DNA of 64,000 bases, taken from NCBI GenBank assembly GCA_019637295.1, contig JAHBVX010000002.1, positions 1-64,000 of the forward strand, in the 5' to 3' direction. The stretch is from Polyangiaceae bacterium (lineage in GTDB: Bacteria > Myxococcota_A > Polyangia > Polyangiales > Polyangiaceae). The position numbers and the translations under genes were made by a program. The notes beneath the pieces are model-generated. The model saw nothing but the letters and a program-made list of their open reading frames with translations, had not been told where the DNA came from and made no database searches. This document shows, piece after piece, positions 16,980-24,253 of the stretch (position 1 is its first letter; each line of letters starts with the position of its first letter).

Positions 16980-18335
16980 TCAGTTCACCCGCCGGATCGC
17001 CTCCAGGAACGGCGCGGCGGGCACGAAATCCGTACACCGAATCGCCTCCTTGCCGCTCGAGTCGTAGATCAGCACCGTCGGCAGCCCGACGACGTTCATC
17101 GACTGCATGGCCCGAGTGACGATCGGATCTTCGTCGTTCGTCGCGTCCACCTTGACGGCGACGAAGCGCCCGGCCTCGCGGGCAACCTCGGGCTCACTGA
17201 AGGTCTCACGCTCGAGCTGCTTGCAGGCGCCGCACCAGTTGGCGGTGAAGTCGACGAGCAGCGGCCGCTTCTCTTCCACGGCCTTCGCCTTGGCCTCTTC
17301 CCAGGTGGCCGCCTCCCACGCCAGCGAGCCGGAGGGCTTGCCCGCGCCGGAGACGATCGCGAAGGCCGCGGCGCTCACCAGCAGCACGCCGACACCTTTG
17401 CGGAGCTTGATGCCCGCGCCGGGCTCATCGAACGCGCGGTGAACGGCTCCGAGCGCCAGACCCACGAGCAGCAGCGCAGCCGCCGCGGCCAAGAACACGC
17501 CGTCGCCACGAGCGAAGCTGGCCAGCACCGGAAAGGCCGTGGACAAGAAGTAGAGCGCGACGACGATCAACACGAGCCCGAGTAGGCTCTTGACGTGCAC
17601 CATCCAGCGACCGCTCTTGGGCAGCTGCACGGCGAAAGCACCAACCACGAAGAACGGCGCGCCGAGCCCGAGCGCGAAGGCCCCCATGGCGAGCGCGCCG
17701 AGCGCGGCGCTCTGGGTCTGGGCGATCCAGGTCAGGATGCCGGTGAGCACCGGTCCGGTGCAGGGCGCCGCTATCAATCCGCACACGAGCCCCAACAAGA
17801 ACGCGCCCTTGAAACCGATGCCACCGACCGTCGCCAGGCGGTTGGTCAACGCCGACGGCAGCGTCAGCTCGAAGGCACCGAACATGGAGGCGGCCATCAC
17901 GAGAAAGAGCCCGCTGATGCCGACGATCACCCAGGGGCTCTGCAGCACCGAGCCGAACACCCCGCCGGTCAGCCCGGCGACCACACCCAGCGGCACGAAC
18001 ATCCCGACGATGCCGAGCACGAACGCGAGTGACAGCAACATGCCCTGCACGCGGCTTCGGGACTCGCGGGCTCCGAACACGCTGACGGTGACGGCGATCA
18101 TCGGGTAGACGCAGGGCGTCAGGCTGACCAGCAGCCCGCCGACCAGCGCGGCCAGACCGGCGTAGACCGGGCCCCGGGCCAGCGCCTGAGTGAACGCGTC
18201 CCCCGCGCCCGCGCCCCCTTCGCCGACGATGGTGCAGGCCTCGGCAGCGCGCGCCGGCGTGGCCAGCAGCCAGGCGGCGAGGGCGGCCAGCGACGAGATG
18301 ATGACGGGACGGCGGGACATCGGAGCTGCAGGCAT
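16980..18335 (-). CDS. dsbD: DsbD-like thiol-disulfide interchange protein
   Basis: This 451-residue inner-membrane protein passes electrons from cytoplasmic thioredoxin to the periplasm. After a signal-like segment come about eight or nine membrane helices, with the redox Cys pair in LVSLTPCVYPMIAV and LIAAPCTGPVLTG. A C-terminal thioredoxin domain follows, with FTANWCGACKQLE and a cis-Pro (VGLPTVLIY). The N-terminal periplasmic DsbD-alpha domain of the Escherichia coli protein is missing; only about 55 residues precede the first helix. The start is uncertain among 18365, 18335 and 18320. It lies 75 bases after the TPR gene, with a hairpin between them. Confidence 0.93.
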   Translation of the reverse strand: MPAAPMSRRPVIISSLAALAAWLLATPARAAEACTIVGEGGAGAGDAFTQALARGPVYAGLAALVGGLLVSLTPCVYPMIAVTVSVFGARESRSRVQGMLLSLAFVLGIVGMFVPLGVVAGLTGGVFGSVLQSPWVIVGISGLFLVMAASMFGAFELTLPSALTNRLATVGGIGFKGAFLLGLVCGLIAAPCTGPVLTGILTWIAQTQSAALGALAMGAFALGLGAPFFVVGAFAVQLPKSGRWMVHVKSLLGLVLIVVALYFLSTAFPVLASFARGDGVFLAAAAALLLVGLALGAVHRAFDEPGAGIKLRKGVGVLLVSAAAFAIVSGAGKPSGSLAWEAATWEEAKAKAVEEKRPLLVDFTANWCGACKQLERETFSEPEVAREAGRFVAVKVDATNDEDPIVTRAMQSMNVVGLPTVLIYDSSGKEAIRCTDFVPAAPFLEAIRRVN

Positions 18336-18392
18336 GGTGATGTTGTGCCGGTGCGGCGCGGGCACAAGCCCCGAGCGCCTTCAGACTAGCTC

Positions 18393-18420
18393 GAAAACCC
18401 GCCGGCGGTTTCAGCCGGCG
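18393..18420 (-). terminator. Intrinsic terminator-like hairpin after the TPR gene
   Basis: On the minus strand CGCCGGC pairs with GCCGGCG around a seven-base loop, followed by GGTTTTC. The 5' arm overlaps the last codons of the TPR gene and the loop contains its stop codon. The short U-tract makes a Rho-independent terminator plausible, separating the TPR gene from dsbD. Confidence 0.5.
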
Positions 18421-19172
18421 CGTCTTTTTCGCGTCGGCCCCAGCTCGCGCAGGAGGCGGCGAGCCTGGGCGATCTCGCCCTGGAGCGCGACCGCGAGCGC
18501 GACCCGTCCGCTCGTGGAGCGCCGCACGAACCCGCGCAGGTACTGGCGAGCCGCGTCCGGGTCCCCGAGGGCGTGAGCGAGCTCTCCGAGCACGAACTGC
18601 CCGTAGCCCTGGCCGCACGGGGCGTCTGCCAAGCGCTCCCGCAGCTCCGCGAGGTCCGTGACCGGCTCTCCCGACGCCCGCCGGGAGAGCGCCAGCTGTG
18701 CCTGATAGAGGGGCCGGTCGGTGGTGCCCCAGCGCGCCGCACGCGAGAGCGCTCCGATGGCCTCGGGGTGACGACCGGCGAGGTACAGGACGCTGCCCAG
18801 GGTCCACAGGTGAAATGCTCGGCGAGAGGCGGGGCTGACGCGGCTGGCCAGCCGCAGGTGCGACAGGGCGAGGTCCTGCTGTCCCAAGCCGAGACAGGCG
18901 CGCGCGGCGTCTTGCCTGGCGACGTCCGGCATGACGTCCTGCTCGATCATCTCTTCGGCCACCTGAAGCGCATCGGCGAAGCGCTTGGCCTCCATGTGGG
19001 ACAGGTAGAGCTGCCGCAAGAGCATCACGCGCGTGGTGCGGCTGAGGGCCCCCGGATGCTCGAGCCCCCGGCGCGCGTACTTCGCCCGGAGCAGGGAGGT
19101 CCGGGCGAGGGTCGCCTTGCGCAGGAGGAGCTCCGGCGCAGGGGATGCCGCGCTGGCGCGCGCTTTCGTCAT
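18411..19172 (-). CDS. TPR-repeat protein
   Basis: This 253-residue protein lacks a signal peptide and is mostly helical with degenerate TPR units (EAKRFADALQVAEEMIEQD, ACLGLGQQDLALSHLRLA, VLYLAGRHPEAIGALSRAA, LAHALGDPDAARQYLRGF). It is probably a cytoplasmic protein-interaction scaffold. It is very rich in Arg and Ala. No enzyme motif is seen. The ATG at 19172 is preceded by AGCGAG. The dsbD gene follows in the same direction beyond a terminator-like hairpin. Confidence 0.72.
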   Translation of the reverse strand: MTKARASAASPAPELLLRKATLARTSLLRAKYARRGLEHPGALSRTTRVMLLRQLYLSHMEAKRFADALQVAEEMIEQDVMPDVARQDAARACLGLGQQDLALSHLRLASRVSPASRRAFHLWTLGSVLYLAGRHPEAIGALSRAARWGTTDRPLYQAQLALSRRASGEPVTDLAELRERLADAPCGQGYGQFVLGELAHALGDPDAARQYLRGFVRRSTSGRVALAVALQGEIAQARRLLRELGPTRKRRAG

Positions 19173-19268
19173 CTCGCTGATGCGTCATGGTAGCAGGCCC
19201 TGCACAGGCGTCCAGATTTCGGAGCGTCGGCCCTTGCGAGCACGTGCCCCCGCGCGCTAAGCGGCTCG

Positions 19269-19568
19269 GTGAAGATGCACCGCCCCAACTGGATAGCGCT
19301 CGCTGCCGTGGTCGGCCTGACCAGCGGCTGTGGCCGCCCCGCAACCGAGGCGGACTGCGACGAGATCGTCGAGCGCATCGCACGGCTCGAGCTCGAGAGG
19401 CGCAAGCTGTCCCCCGAGGCCGTGGCCGACGAGATCGCCACCGCCAAGCAGTCCTTGCGCGAGACCTCCATGAAGGAGTGCGTGGGCAAGCGCCTGACGG
19501 ATGAGTCCATGGCCTGCGTTCGCGCGGCCCAGTCCTCCCGGGAAATCATCGAGGATTGTTTCGATTGA
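19269..19568 (+). CDS. Small Cys-containing lipoprotein
   Basis: This 99-residue protein starts at GTG 19269 (ATG at 19275 also possible). It has a lipoprotein signal (AVVGLTSGCGRP) and a helical mature part with Cys residues in EADCDEIVERIA, MKECVGKRL, MACVRAAQ and EDCFD. The same layout recurs in the next gene, which starts in a four-base overlap (TTGA). No family is recognised. Two disulfide bonds holding a small helical bundle are plausible. Confidence 0.68.
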   Translation: MKMHRPNWIALAAVVGLTSGCGRPATEADCDEIVERIARLELERRKLSPEAVADEIATAKQSLRETSMKECVGKRLTDESMACVRAAQSSREIIEDCFD

Positions 19569-19855
19569 TACGGCTGTCGTTCGCTCCGCTCGCGCTCTGT
19601 GGCTGCCTGGGCTGCAGCCCCCCGCTCACGGCGGACGAGTGCAATCAGCTGCTCGACCGCTACACGGAGAAGGTCGCGGAGCAGCAGAGCGCGGAGACGT
19701 CTTCGGAGTCGGTCTTCCGCATGCAGCGCGACGCGCGCGCCCGCGCCGCCATGAACCCCGAGTTCTCGCGCTGCGCCGCCAAGGTGTCGCGTCGTCAGTG
19801 GCGGTGCGCGATGAGCGCGCCGTCCGTGGACGACATCGAGCGCTGCTTGCTGTGA
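19565..19855 (+). CDS. Small Cys-containing lipoprotein, paralogue of the previous gene
   Basis: The TTG at 19565 overlaps the previous stop (TTGA) and has GAGG ten bases upstream. The protein is 96 residues with lipobox CGCLGCSPP, then TADECNQLLDRYTEK, FSRCAAKVS, QWRCAM and IERCLL. The four mature Cys residues match the order and approximate spacing of the preceding gene, so these are tandem diverged copies. An earlier TTG at 19556 has worse ribosome binding site spacing. The ligD stop is four bases downstream on the other strand. Confidence 0.65.
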   Translation: MIRLSFAPLALCGCLGCSPPLTADECNQLLDRYTEKVAEQQSAETSSESVFRMQRDARARAAMNPEFSRCAAKVSRRQWRCAMSAPSVDDIERCLL

Positions 19856-19858
19856 AGC

Positions 19859-22447
19859 TCAGCCGCCCTTCAGCCCGGACTTGAAGCGCTCCTCGAGGCG
19901 CGCCAACGCTCGGGTGATGTCGGGCCGCTGATGAGCGAACGACGCCATCGGATCGCCGAGCTCGGCGACCCGCTCGGGCACCGTGAGCATCGTGTGGTTG
20001 GCCGGGTCCAGCGCTGCATGCACCTCCTCCCAGGTGAGCGGGGTGGACACGCGCGCGCCGGCGACTTCGCGCACCGAGTAGGGCGCGACGATGGTGCGCG
20101 AGCGACCCGTCTGGCCGGTGTCGACGTACACGCGCGCGCCACGACTGCCCACCTTTCGCTCGATGGTGGCGATGTCCGGGTGCAGATGCACGAGCAAGCG
20201 GCCGAACAGCTCTGCCAGCGCGCGCGTCACCGCGAAGGGCACCTGCGGACCAACGGGAACCAACACGTGCAGCCCCTCCTTTCCGCTGGTCTTCGGGTAG
20301 CCCACGAGACCGGACTCTTCGAGCAGCGAGCGCAGGCTGAGCGCCAACGTGACTCCGTCGCGCAAGGACGCGAGCTCGACATCGAGGTCGATCGTGAAGA
20401 AGTCACCGCAGCCGAGGTCGGCGCTGTGGCTGGCCAGCACGTGAATGGGAATGGCGCCCAGGTTCGCGACGAACGCCAGACCGTCCTCGTCGTCGATCAA
20501 GAACACGCTCTTCGTCCCGCGCCGGGCTTCGTCTTCGTCGTCGCGCAGCTCGAGCGTCCGCATCCAACCCGGCGTGCCCTGGGGCGCGCGCCACTGGTAG
20601 AAGCTCTTGCCCTCGATGCCGTCCGGATAGCGCACGAGCACGACGGGGCGATCCCGCAGGAACGGCAGCAGGACCGGCGCTATGGTGCGGTAGTAGTCGA
20701 CCAGATCACCCTTGGTCAGGCCGTCGTCGGGCCAGAAGACCTTCTCCCGGTTGCTGATCACCACCCGCCCGCTCGTGACCGTGACCGTCGTCGCTGCGGT
20801 GGAGACGTGATCGCCGGGCGCGGGGGCAGCCACGCAGTCGAGCGGGCTCGCGTCCACGCGCAGCCCACGGAAGACCGGGTGACGCAGCACGCCATCTTCG
20901 GTCCACTCCGCGAAGCGTACGGAAACGACCAGCTCGGGCCGAACCCAGCGCACGCCACGCGGCGGCGGCGCGGCGGGCAGCTCGAGCTCGGGCGCGGGCG
21001 AGTCGAGCGCCAGCTCCACGAAGCGCTCCTCGAGCGCCGCGCGCGCGGCCCGATCGAGGCCGCTGCCCACCTTGCCGCGCAGCACCAAGCGCTCTTGCGA
21101 GAAGGTAGCGAGCCACAGCGCGCCGAGCGCCCGGGTCTTTCCCTTCTCTGGCTCCCAGCCCACGACGACGAACTCGTCGTCTCGCTCACGCTTGATCTTG
21201 ACCCAGGCGTCGGTTCGGCGCGCCGACGCGACGTAGGGGCTGTGCTTCGTCTTGGCCACCACGCCCTCGAGCTCGTGGGCTTCGCACATCGCAAACAGCG
21301 CGGCGCCGCTGCCCTCGATGTGGTCGAGGGCGCGCACCAGGCCACGGCCGCGGCACAGCGAGAACAGCAGCCCCTTGCGCTCGACCAGGGGCAGCCCGGT
21401 CAGGTCCAGGTCCGCGAGCGCGAGCAGATCGAACACCAGATACACGACCGGGACCTCGTGCCGAACCCGCTCGGCCTCCCGTGGACGGCGCGCCGTCACG
21501 CGCGGCAACAGGCGCCGGAAGCTCGGGCGCCCAGCCTCGTCGAACGCGACGATCTCGCCGTCGACCAGGAAGTGGTCCGCCGGCAAGGCCCCGAGGGCGC
21601 GCGCGATCTCCGGATAGCTGGCCTGGGCCGCGCCGCCCCCTCGATAGCGCAGCGTGACGACACCACCGCGCCGCTCCGCGAGAATGCGAACCCCGTCGAG
21701 CTTCAGCTCGTACAAGCGCTGTGGATCGTCGAGGCTCGCGCCTTCGGACGCGCACAGCATCGGCTCGGGTGCCTTGTGGCTGGCTCGGGGCCGGGCACCG
21801 AGCTCGAGCGCGCGCGCTCGCAGCTCACGGGCAATGCGCTCTCGTTCTGCGAGCTCGGTCACCAGCAGACCACCGAGGACGCTGCGCTGGTCGTCGATGG
21901 CCTGCTCGCTGGCGTGAGCGTCCTCCTTCTTGACCAGCAGCCAGTGGTTCTCTTCGCCAGGTCGCCGCGCGGTGTGGATCAATCCGAAGCGCCCACGGAG
22001 CTTGAAGCCAGAGAGAGTGAAATCGATCTTGCCGCGCAGGACCCCGTCCTCCGCGCTCCCTTCGAGGTAGTCCACCCGGCCGGCGTCCCACACGATCATC
22101 GGCCCCGCCCCGTAGTTGCCCGCAGGGATGACGTCCTCGAAGTCGAGGTACGCGAGGGGATGGTCCTCGGTGCGTATGGCCAGGCGCTTCTCACGGGGAT
22201 CGAGGCTCGGCCCCTTCGGCACCGCGAAGCTCGCCAGCACGCCGCCCAGCTCGAGGCGGAGATCGAAGTGCGAGCGGGTGGCGTGGTGTTCGTGGACCAC
22301 GAAGCGGCCAGTTCGAGTGGGCCGGCGGCTGGTCGTCCGTTCAGGGCCAAAGGGCTCGTTGGTAGCGATCGGATCCCGCAGCTCGCGATAGCGACCGAGT
22401 GAGGAGGCGCCAGCCGCGCCATTCGCCGAATCCTTCCGTGTTGCCAC
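19859..22447 (-). CDS. ligD: NHEJ DNA ligase D (phosphoesterase-ligase-polymerase)
   Basis: This 862-residue multifunctional enzyme seals double-strand breaks with Ku. Three domains are seen. An N-terminal 3'-phosphoesterase has HEHHATRSHFDLRLE and DFEDVIPAGNYG. A central ATP-dependent ligase has the lysine nucleophile in ELKLDGVRI, VDGEIVAFD, and later motifs EGVVAKTKHSPY and WVKIKRE. A C-terminal polymerase/primase has NREKVFWPDDGLTKGDL, catalytic acids in TIDLDVE, and KTSGKEGLHVLVP. The order matches the Pseudomonas-type LigD. It starts at GTG 22447, only 22 bases from the divergent ku start. Confidence 0.96.
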   Translation of the reverse strand: MATRKDSANGAAGASSLGRYRELRDPIATNEPFGPERTTSRRPTRTGRFVVHEHHATRSHFDLRLELGGVLASFAVPKGPSLDPREKRLAIRTEDHPLAYLDFEDVIPAGNYGAGPMIVWDAGRVDYLEGSAEDGVLRGKIDFTLSGFKLRGRFGLIHTARRPGEENHWLLVKKEDAHASEQAIDDQRSVLGGLLVTELAERERIARELRARALELGARPRASHKAPEPMLCASEGASLDDPQRLYELKLDGVRILAERRGGVVTLRYRGGGAAQASYPEIARALGALPADHFLVDGEIVAFDEAGRPSFRRLLPRVTARRPREAERVRHEVPVVYLVFDLLALADLDLTGLPLVERKGLLFSLCRGRGLVRALDHIEGSGAALFAMCEAHELEGVVAKTKHSPYVASARRTDAWVKIKRERDDEFVVVGWEPEKGKTRALGALWLATFSQERLVLRGKVGSGLDRAARAALEERFVELALDSPAPELELPAAPPPRGVRWVRPELVVSVRFAEWTEDGVLRHPVFRGLRVDASPLDCVAAPAPGDHVSTAATTVTVTSGRVVISNREKVFWPDDGLTKGDLVDYYRTIAPVLLPFLRDRPVVLVRYPDGIEGKSFYQWRAPQGTPGWMRTLELRDDEDEARRGTKSVFLIDDEDGLAFVANLGAIPIHVLASHSADLGCGDFFTIDLDVELASLRDGVTLALSLRSLLEESGLVGYPKTSGKEGLHVLVPVGPQVPFAVTRALAELFGRLLVHLHPDIATIERKVGSRGARVYVDTGQTGRSRTIVAPYSVREVAGARVSTPLTWEEVHAALDPANHTMLTVPERVAELGDPMASFAHQRPDITRALARLEERFKSGLKGG

Positions 22448-22469
22448 GCTGGCCCGCTAGCATACGCCC

Positions 22470-23360
22470 ATGGCTGCCCGCGCCATCGCTTCCGGAACGA
22501 TTTCCTTCGGTCTCGTCGCGATCCCCATCAAGCTCTTCACTGCCGCGTCCAGCGAGCAGGTCCGCTTCAACATGCTGCACTCCAAGTGTGGCGGCCGCAT
22601 GAAGCAGCAGTATTTCTGTCCCGTGGACGACGAGATCGTCGAGCGCGCGGACATCGTCAAGGGCTACGAGTACTCCCGGGGTCAGTTCGTTCGCTTCACG
22701 GACGAGGAGCTCAAGGCGCTGGAGGCTCAACGCACCAACGCCATCGAGATTTCCGAGTTCGTCCCGCTCGCGGAGGTCGACCTCGTACAACTCGAGAAGA
22801 CCTACTACCTCGGACCCGACAAGGGGGGCGACAAGCCCTACCGCCTGCTCAGCCAGTGCATGCGCGAGCAGGGGGTCGTGGCCGTGGGTCGCTGGTACGC
22901 CCGGGGCAAGGAGCAGCTGGTGATCATCCGTCCCTACGGGGAAGATGGGCTGTGCCTACATCAGCTGTACTACTCGAACGAGGTTCGGGCCTTTGACGAC
23001 GTGGACCTGGGCGCGAAGCAGTCCGTGAGCGACATCGAGCGGGAGCTCGCGCTGAAGCTGATCGAGCAGCTGACCCGGGCCACCTTCGACGCCAAGAAGT
23101 ACGAGGACGGCTACGAGGGTCGCGTACGCCGCGCCGTCGACGAGAAGGTGGCCGGGCAGGAGATCACCATCGCGCCGGAGGCGCCGCGGGCTCAGATCAT
23201 CGACCTGTTCGAGGCGCTGAAGAAGAGCCTCGCGGACGCGTCCGAGAAGGCGAGCAACGACGGCCAAGCCGCGCCGCTCAAGCCGCCCAAGAAGGCGGAG
23301 GCGGATGGCGCGAGCGCGCCCGCCAAGCGGACTCGCAAGAAGAAATCCGCGGGTGGCTGA
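22470..23360 (+). CDS. ku: Ku homodimeric DNA-end-binding protein
   Basis: This 296-residue bacterial Ku protein has the core fold (ARAIASGTISFGLVAIPIKL, KGYEYSRGQFVRFTDEEL, EKTYYLGPDKGGDKPYRLL, ATFDAKKYEDGYEGRVR). It threads onto broken DNA ends and recruits LigD. The C-terminus is a Lys/Ala/Pro-rich tail (PPKKAEADGASAPAKRTRKK) of the type that adds non-specific DNA binding in several bacterial Ku proteins. The ATG lies 22 bases from the divergent ligD start. The downstream Smr gene overlaps this stop by eight bases. Confidence 0.96.
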   Translation: MAARAIASGTISFGLVAIPIKLFTAASSEQVRFNMLHSKCGGRMKQQYFCPVDDEIVERADIVKGYEYSRGQFVRFTDEELKALEAQRTNAIEISEFVPLAEVDLVQLEKTYYLGPDKGGDKPYRLLSQCMREQGVVAVGRWYARGKEQLVIIRPYGEDGLCLHQLYYSNEVRAFDDVDLGAKQSVSDIERELALKLIEQLTRATFDAKKYEDGYEGRVRRAVDEKVAGQEITIAPEAPRAQIIDLFEALKKSLADASEKASNDGQAAPLKPPKKAEADGASAPAKRTRKKKSAGG

Positions 23361-23661
23361 GCACGACGATGGCGACGGGGGCGACGCCGCCGTGGTGCCG
23401 ATCGAGGACAGCATCGATCTGCACGGCTTTCAGCCGCGGGACGTGCCGGGGGTCGTCGCGAGCTACCTCGAGGCCGCGCGCGAGAAGGGCCTGCTCGAGG
23501 TGCGGCTGATTCACGGTCGAGGCACGGGTTTTCAGCGCGCCCGGGTGCGACAGGTGCTCGACTCGCTAGCCTGGGTCGAGGACTACCGTGACGCACCCGC
23601 CACCCGAGGCGGCTGGGGCGCGACCGTGGTGTGGCTGCGCGCCCTCGAAGACGGCAGCTGA
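23353..23661 (+). CDS. Stand-alone Smr-domain protein
   Basis: From a GTG at 23353, overlapping the end of ku by eight bases, the protein is 102 residues. It contains IDLHGFQPRDVPGVVASYLE and VRLIHGRGTGFQRARVR. The DLHG and HGxG motifs define the Smr domain, a small DNA- or RNA-nicking endonuclease fold also found at the end of MutS2. Coupling to ku suggests it is made together with the end-joining machinery. A longer frame from 23305 lies inside ku and is less likely. Confidence 0.88.
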   Translation: MAEHDDGDGGDAAVVPIEDSIDLHGFQPRDVPGVVASYLEAAREKGLLEVRLIHGRGTGFQRARVRQVLDSLAWVEDYRDAPATRGGWGATVVWLRALEDGS

Positions 23662-23662
23662 C

Positions 23663-24145
23663 TCAAGCCGCGCCGCGGCCCGAGGACTCTGCGCCGCACG
23701 TGGAGTCGCCGTACAGAGCCGCTTGGCTGCCGAGCCGCACGCTGACGCGCACCCCGCTACCGACGGCGTCGAGATCCAGCGCCGCCGCGAGTCCGGTGAG
23801 GGTCTGACAGGCCCGCAGCTCGGCGCCTTCTCCCAGGGTCAGGACCAGCTCCCCATCGTGCGCGCGCATGTGCCGAGACAGCATCCCGCGCGCGAGCACC
23901 GAGCGTGCGGCGAAGGCGTCCGCGTCGGTCCGGGAGTTGACCACCAGGATGGTGGTGCCGATGTGCCAGCCCGTCGTCTCCAGCCGCGCCACCCGGTTGG
24001 CCACCTGCCGAACCAGCGACGAGGGCTCACCCTCGTAATGCTGCGCCACGACGGCCAAATGCCCCGCCTGGCCCGGGTCCAGCCACTTCGGCCAGCTCGC
24101 TCCGAACTCGATGACTACCAGCGTCGTGCGCTCGTCCTGTTGCAT
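23663..24145 (-). CDS. Unknown conserved-looking protein
   Basis: This 160-residue protein starts at ATG 24145 with a strong site (CAGGAG, five bases upstream). The sequence is compact and looks alpha/beta: TTLVVIEFGASWPKWL, RLETTGWHIGTTILVVN, GELVLTLGEGAELRA and SGVRVSVRLGSQ. There is no signal peptide. I cannot name a family. It is convergent to the Smr gene (one base between stops) and divergent from mutS2, so it sits inside a DNA-repair block without clear evidence of a repair role. Confidence 0.65.
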   Translation of the reverse strand: MQQDERTTLVVIEFGASWPKWLDPGQAGHLAVVAQHYEGEPSSLVRQVANRVARLETTGWHIGTTILVVNSRTDADAFAARSVLARGMLSRHMRAHDGELVLTLGEGAELRACQTLTGLAAALDLDAVGSGVRVSVRLGSQAALYGDSTCGAESSGRGAA

Positions 24146-24253
24146 TGAGACTCCTGGGGGCAGTGCGGGAGATAGGTTCGATGCGCGCGCTGGGCCAAGA
24201 AATCGGGGGGCGAGGCGGGGTCCGCCCGGGCGCGACCGTGTTACGGTTGGGCC

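Noticed and set aside
17425-19383. A 652-codon open frame on the minus strand covering the dsbD and TPR genes in another frame
   Set aside because: It overlaps two better-supported genes on the same strand and translates to Arg/Gly/Ala-rich text with no domain; long open frames are common by chance in GC-rich DNA.
19931-22402. An 823-codon plus-strand frame antisense to ligD
   Set aside because: ligD has three recognisable domains; the antisense translation is rich in Arg, His and Gln without motifs.
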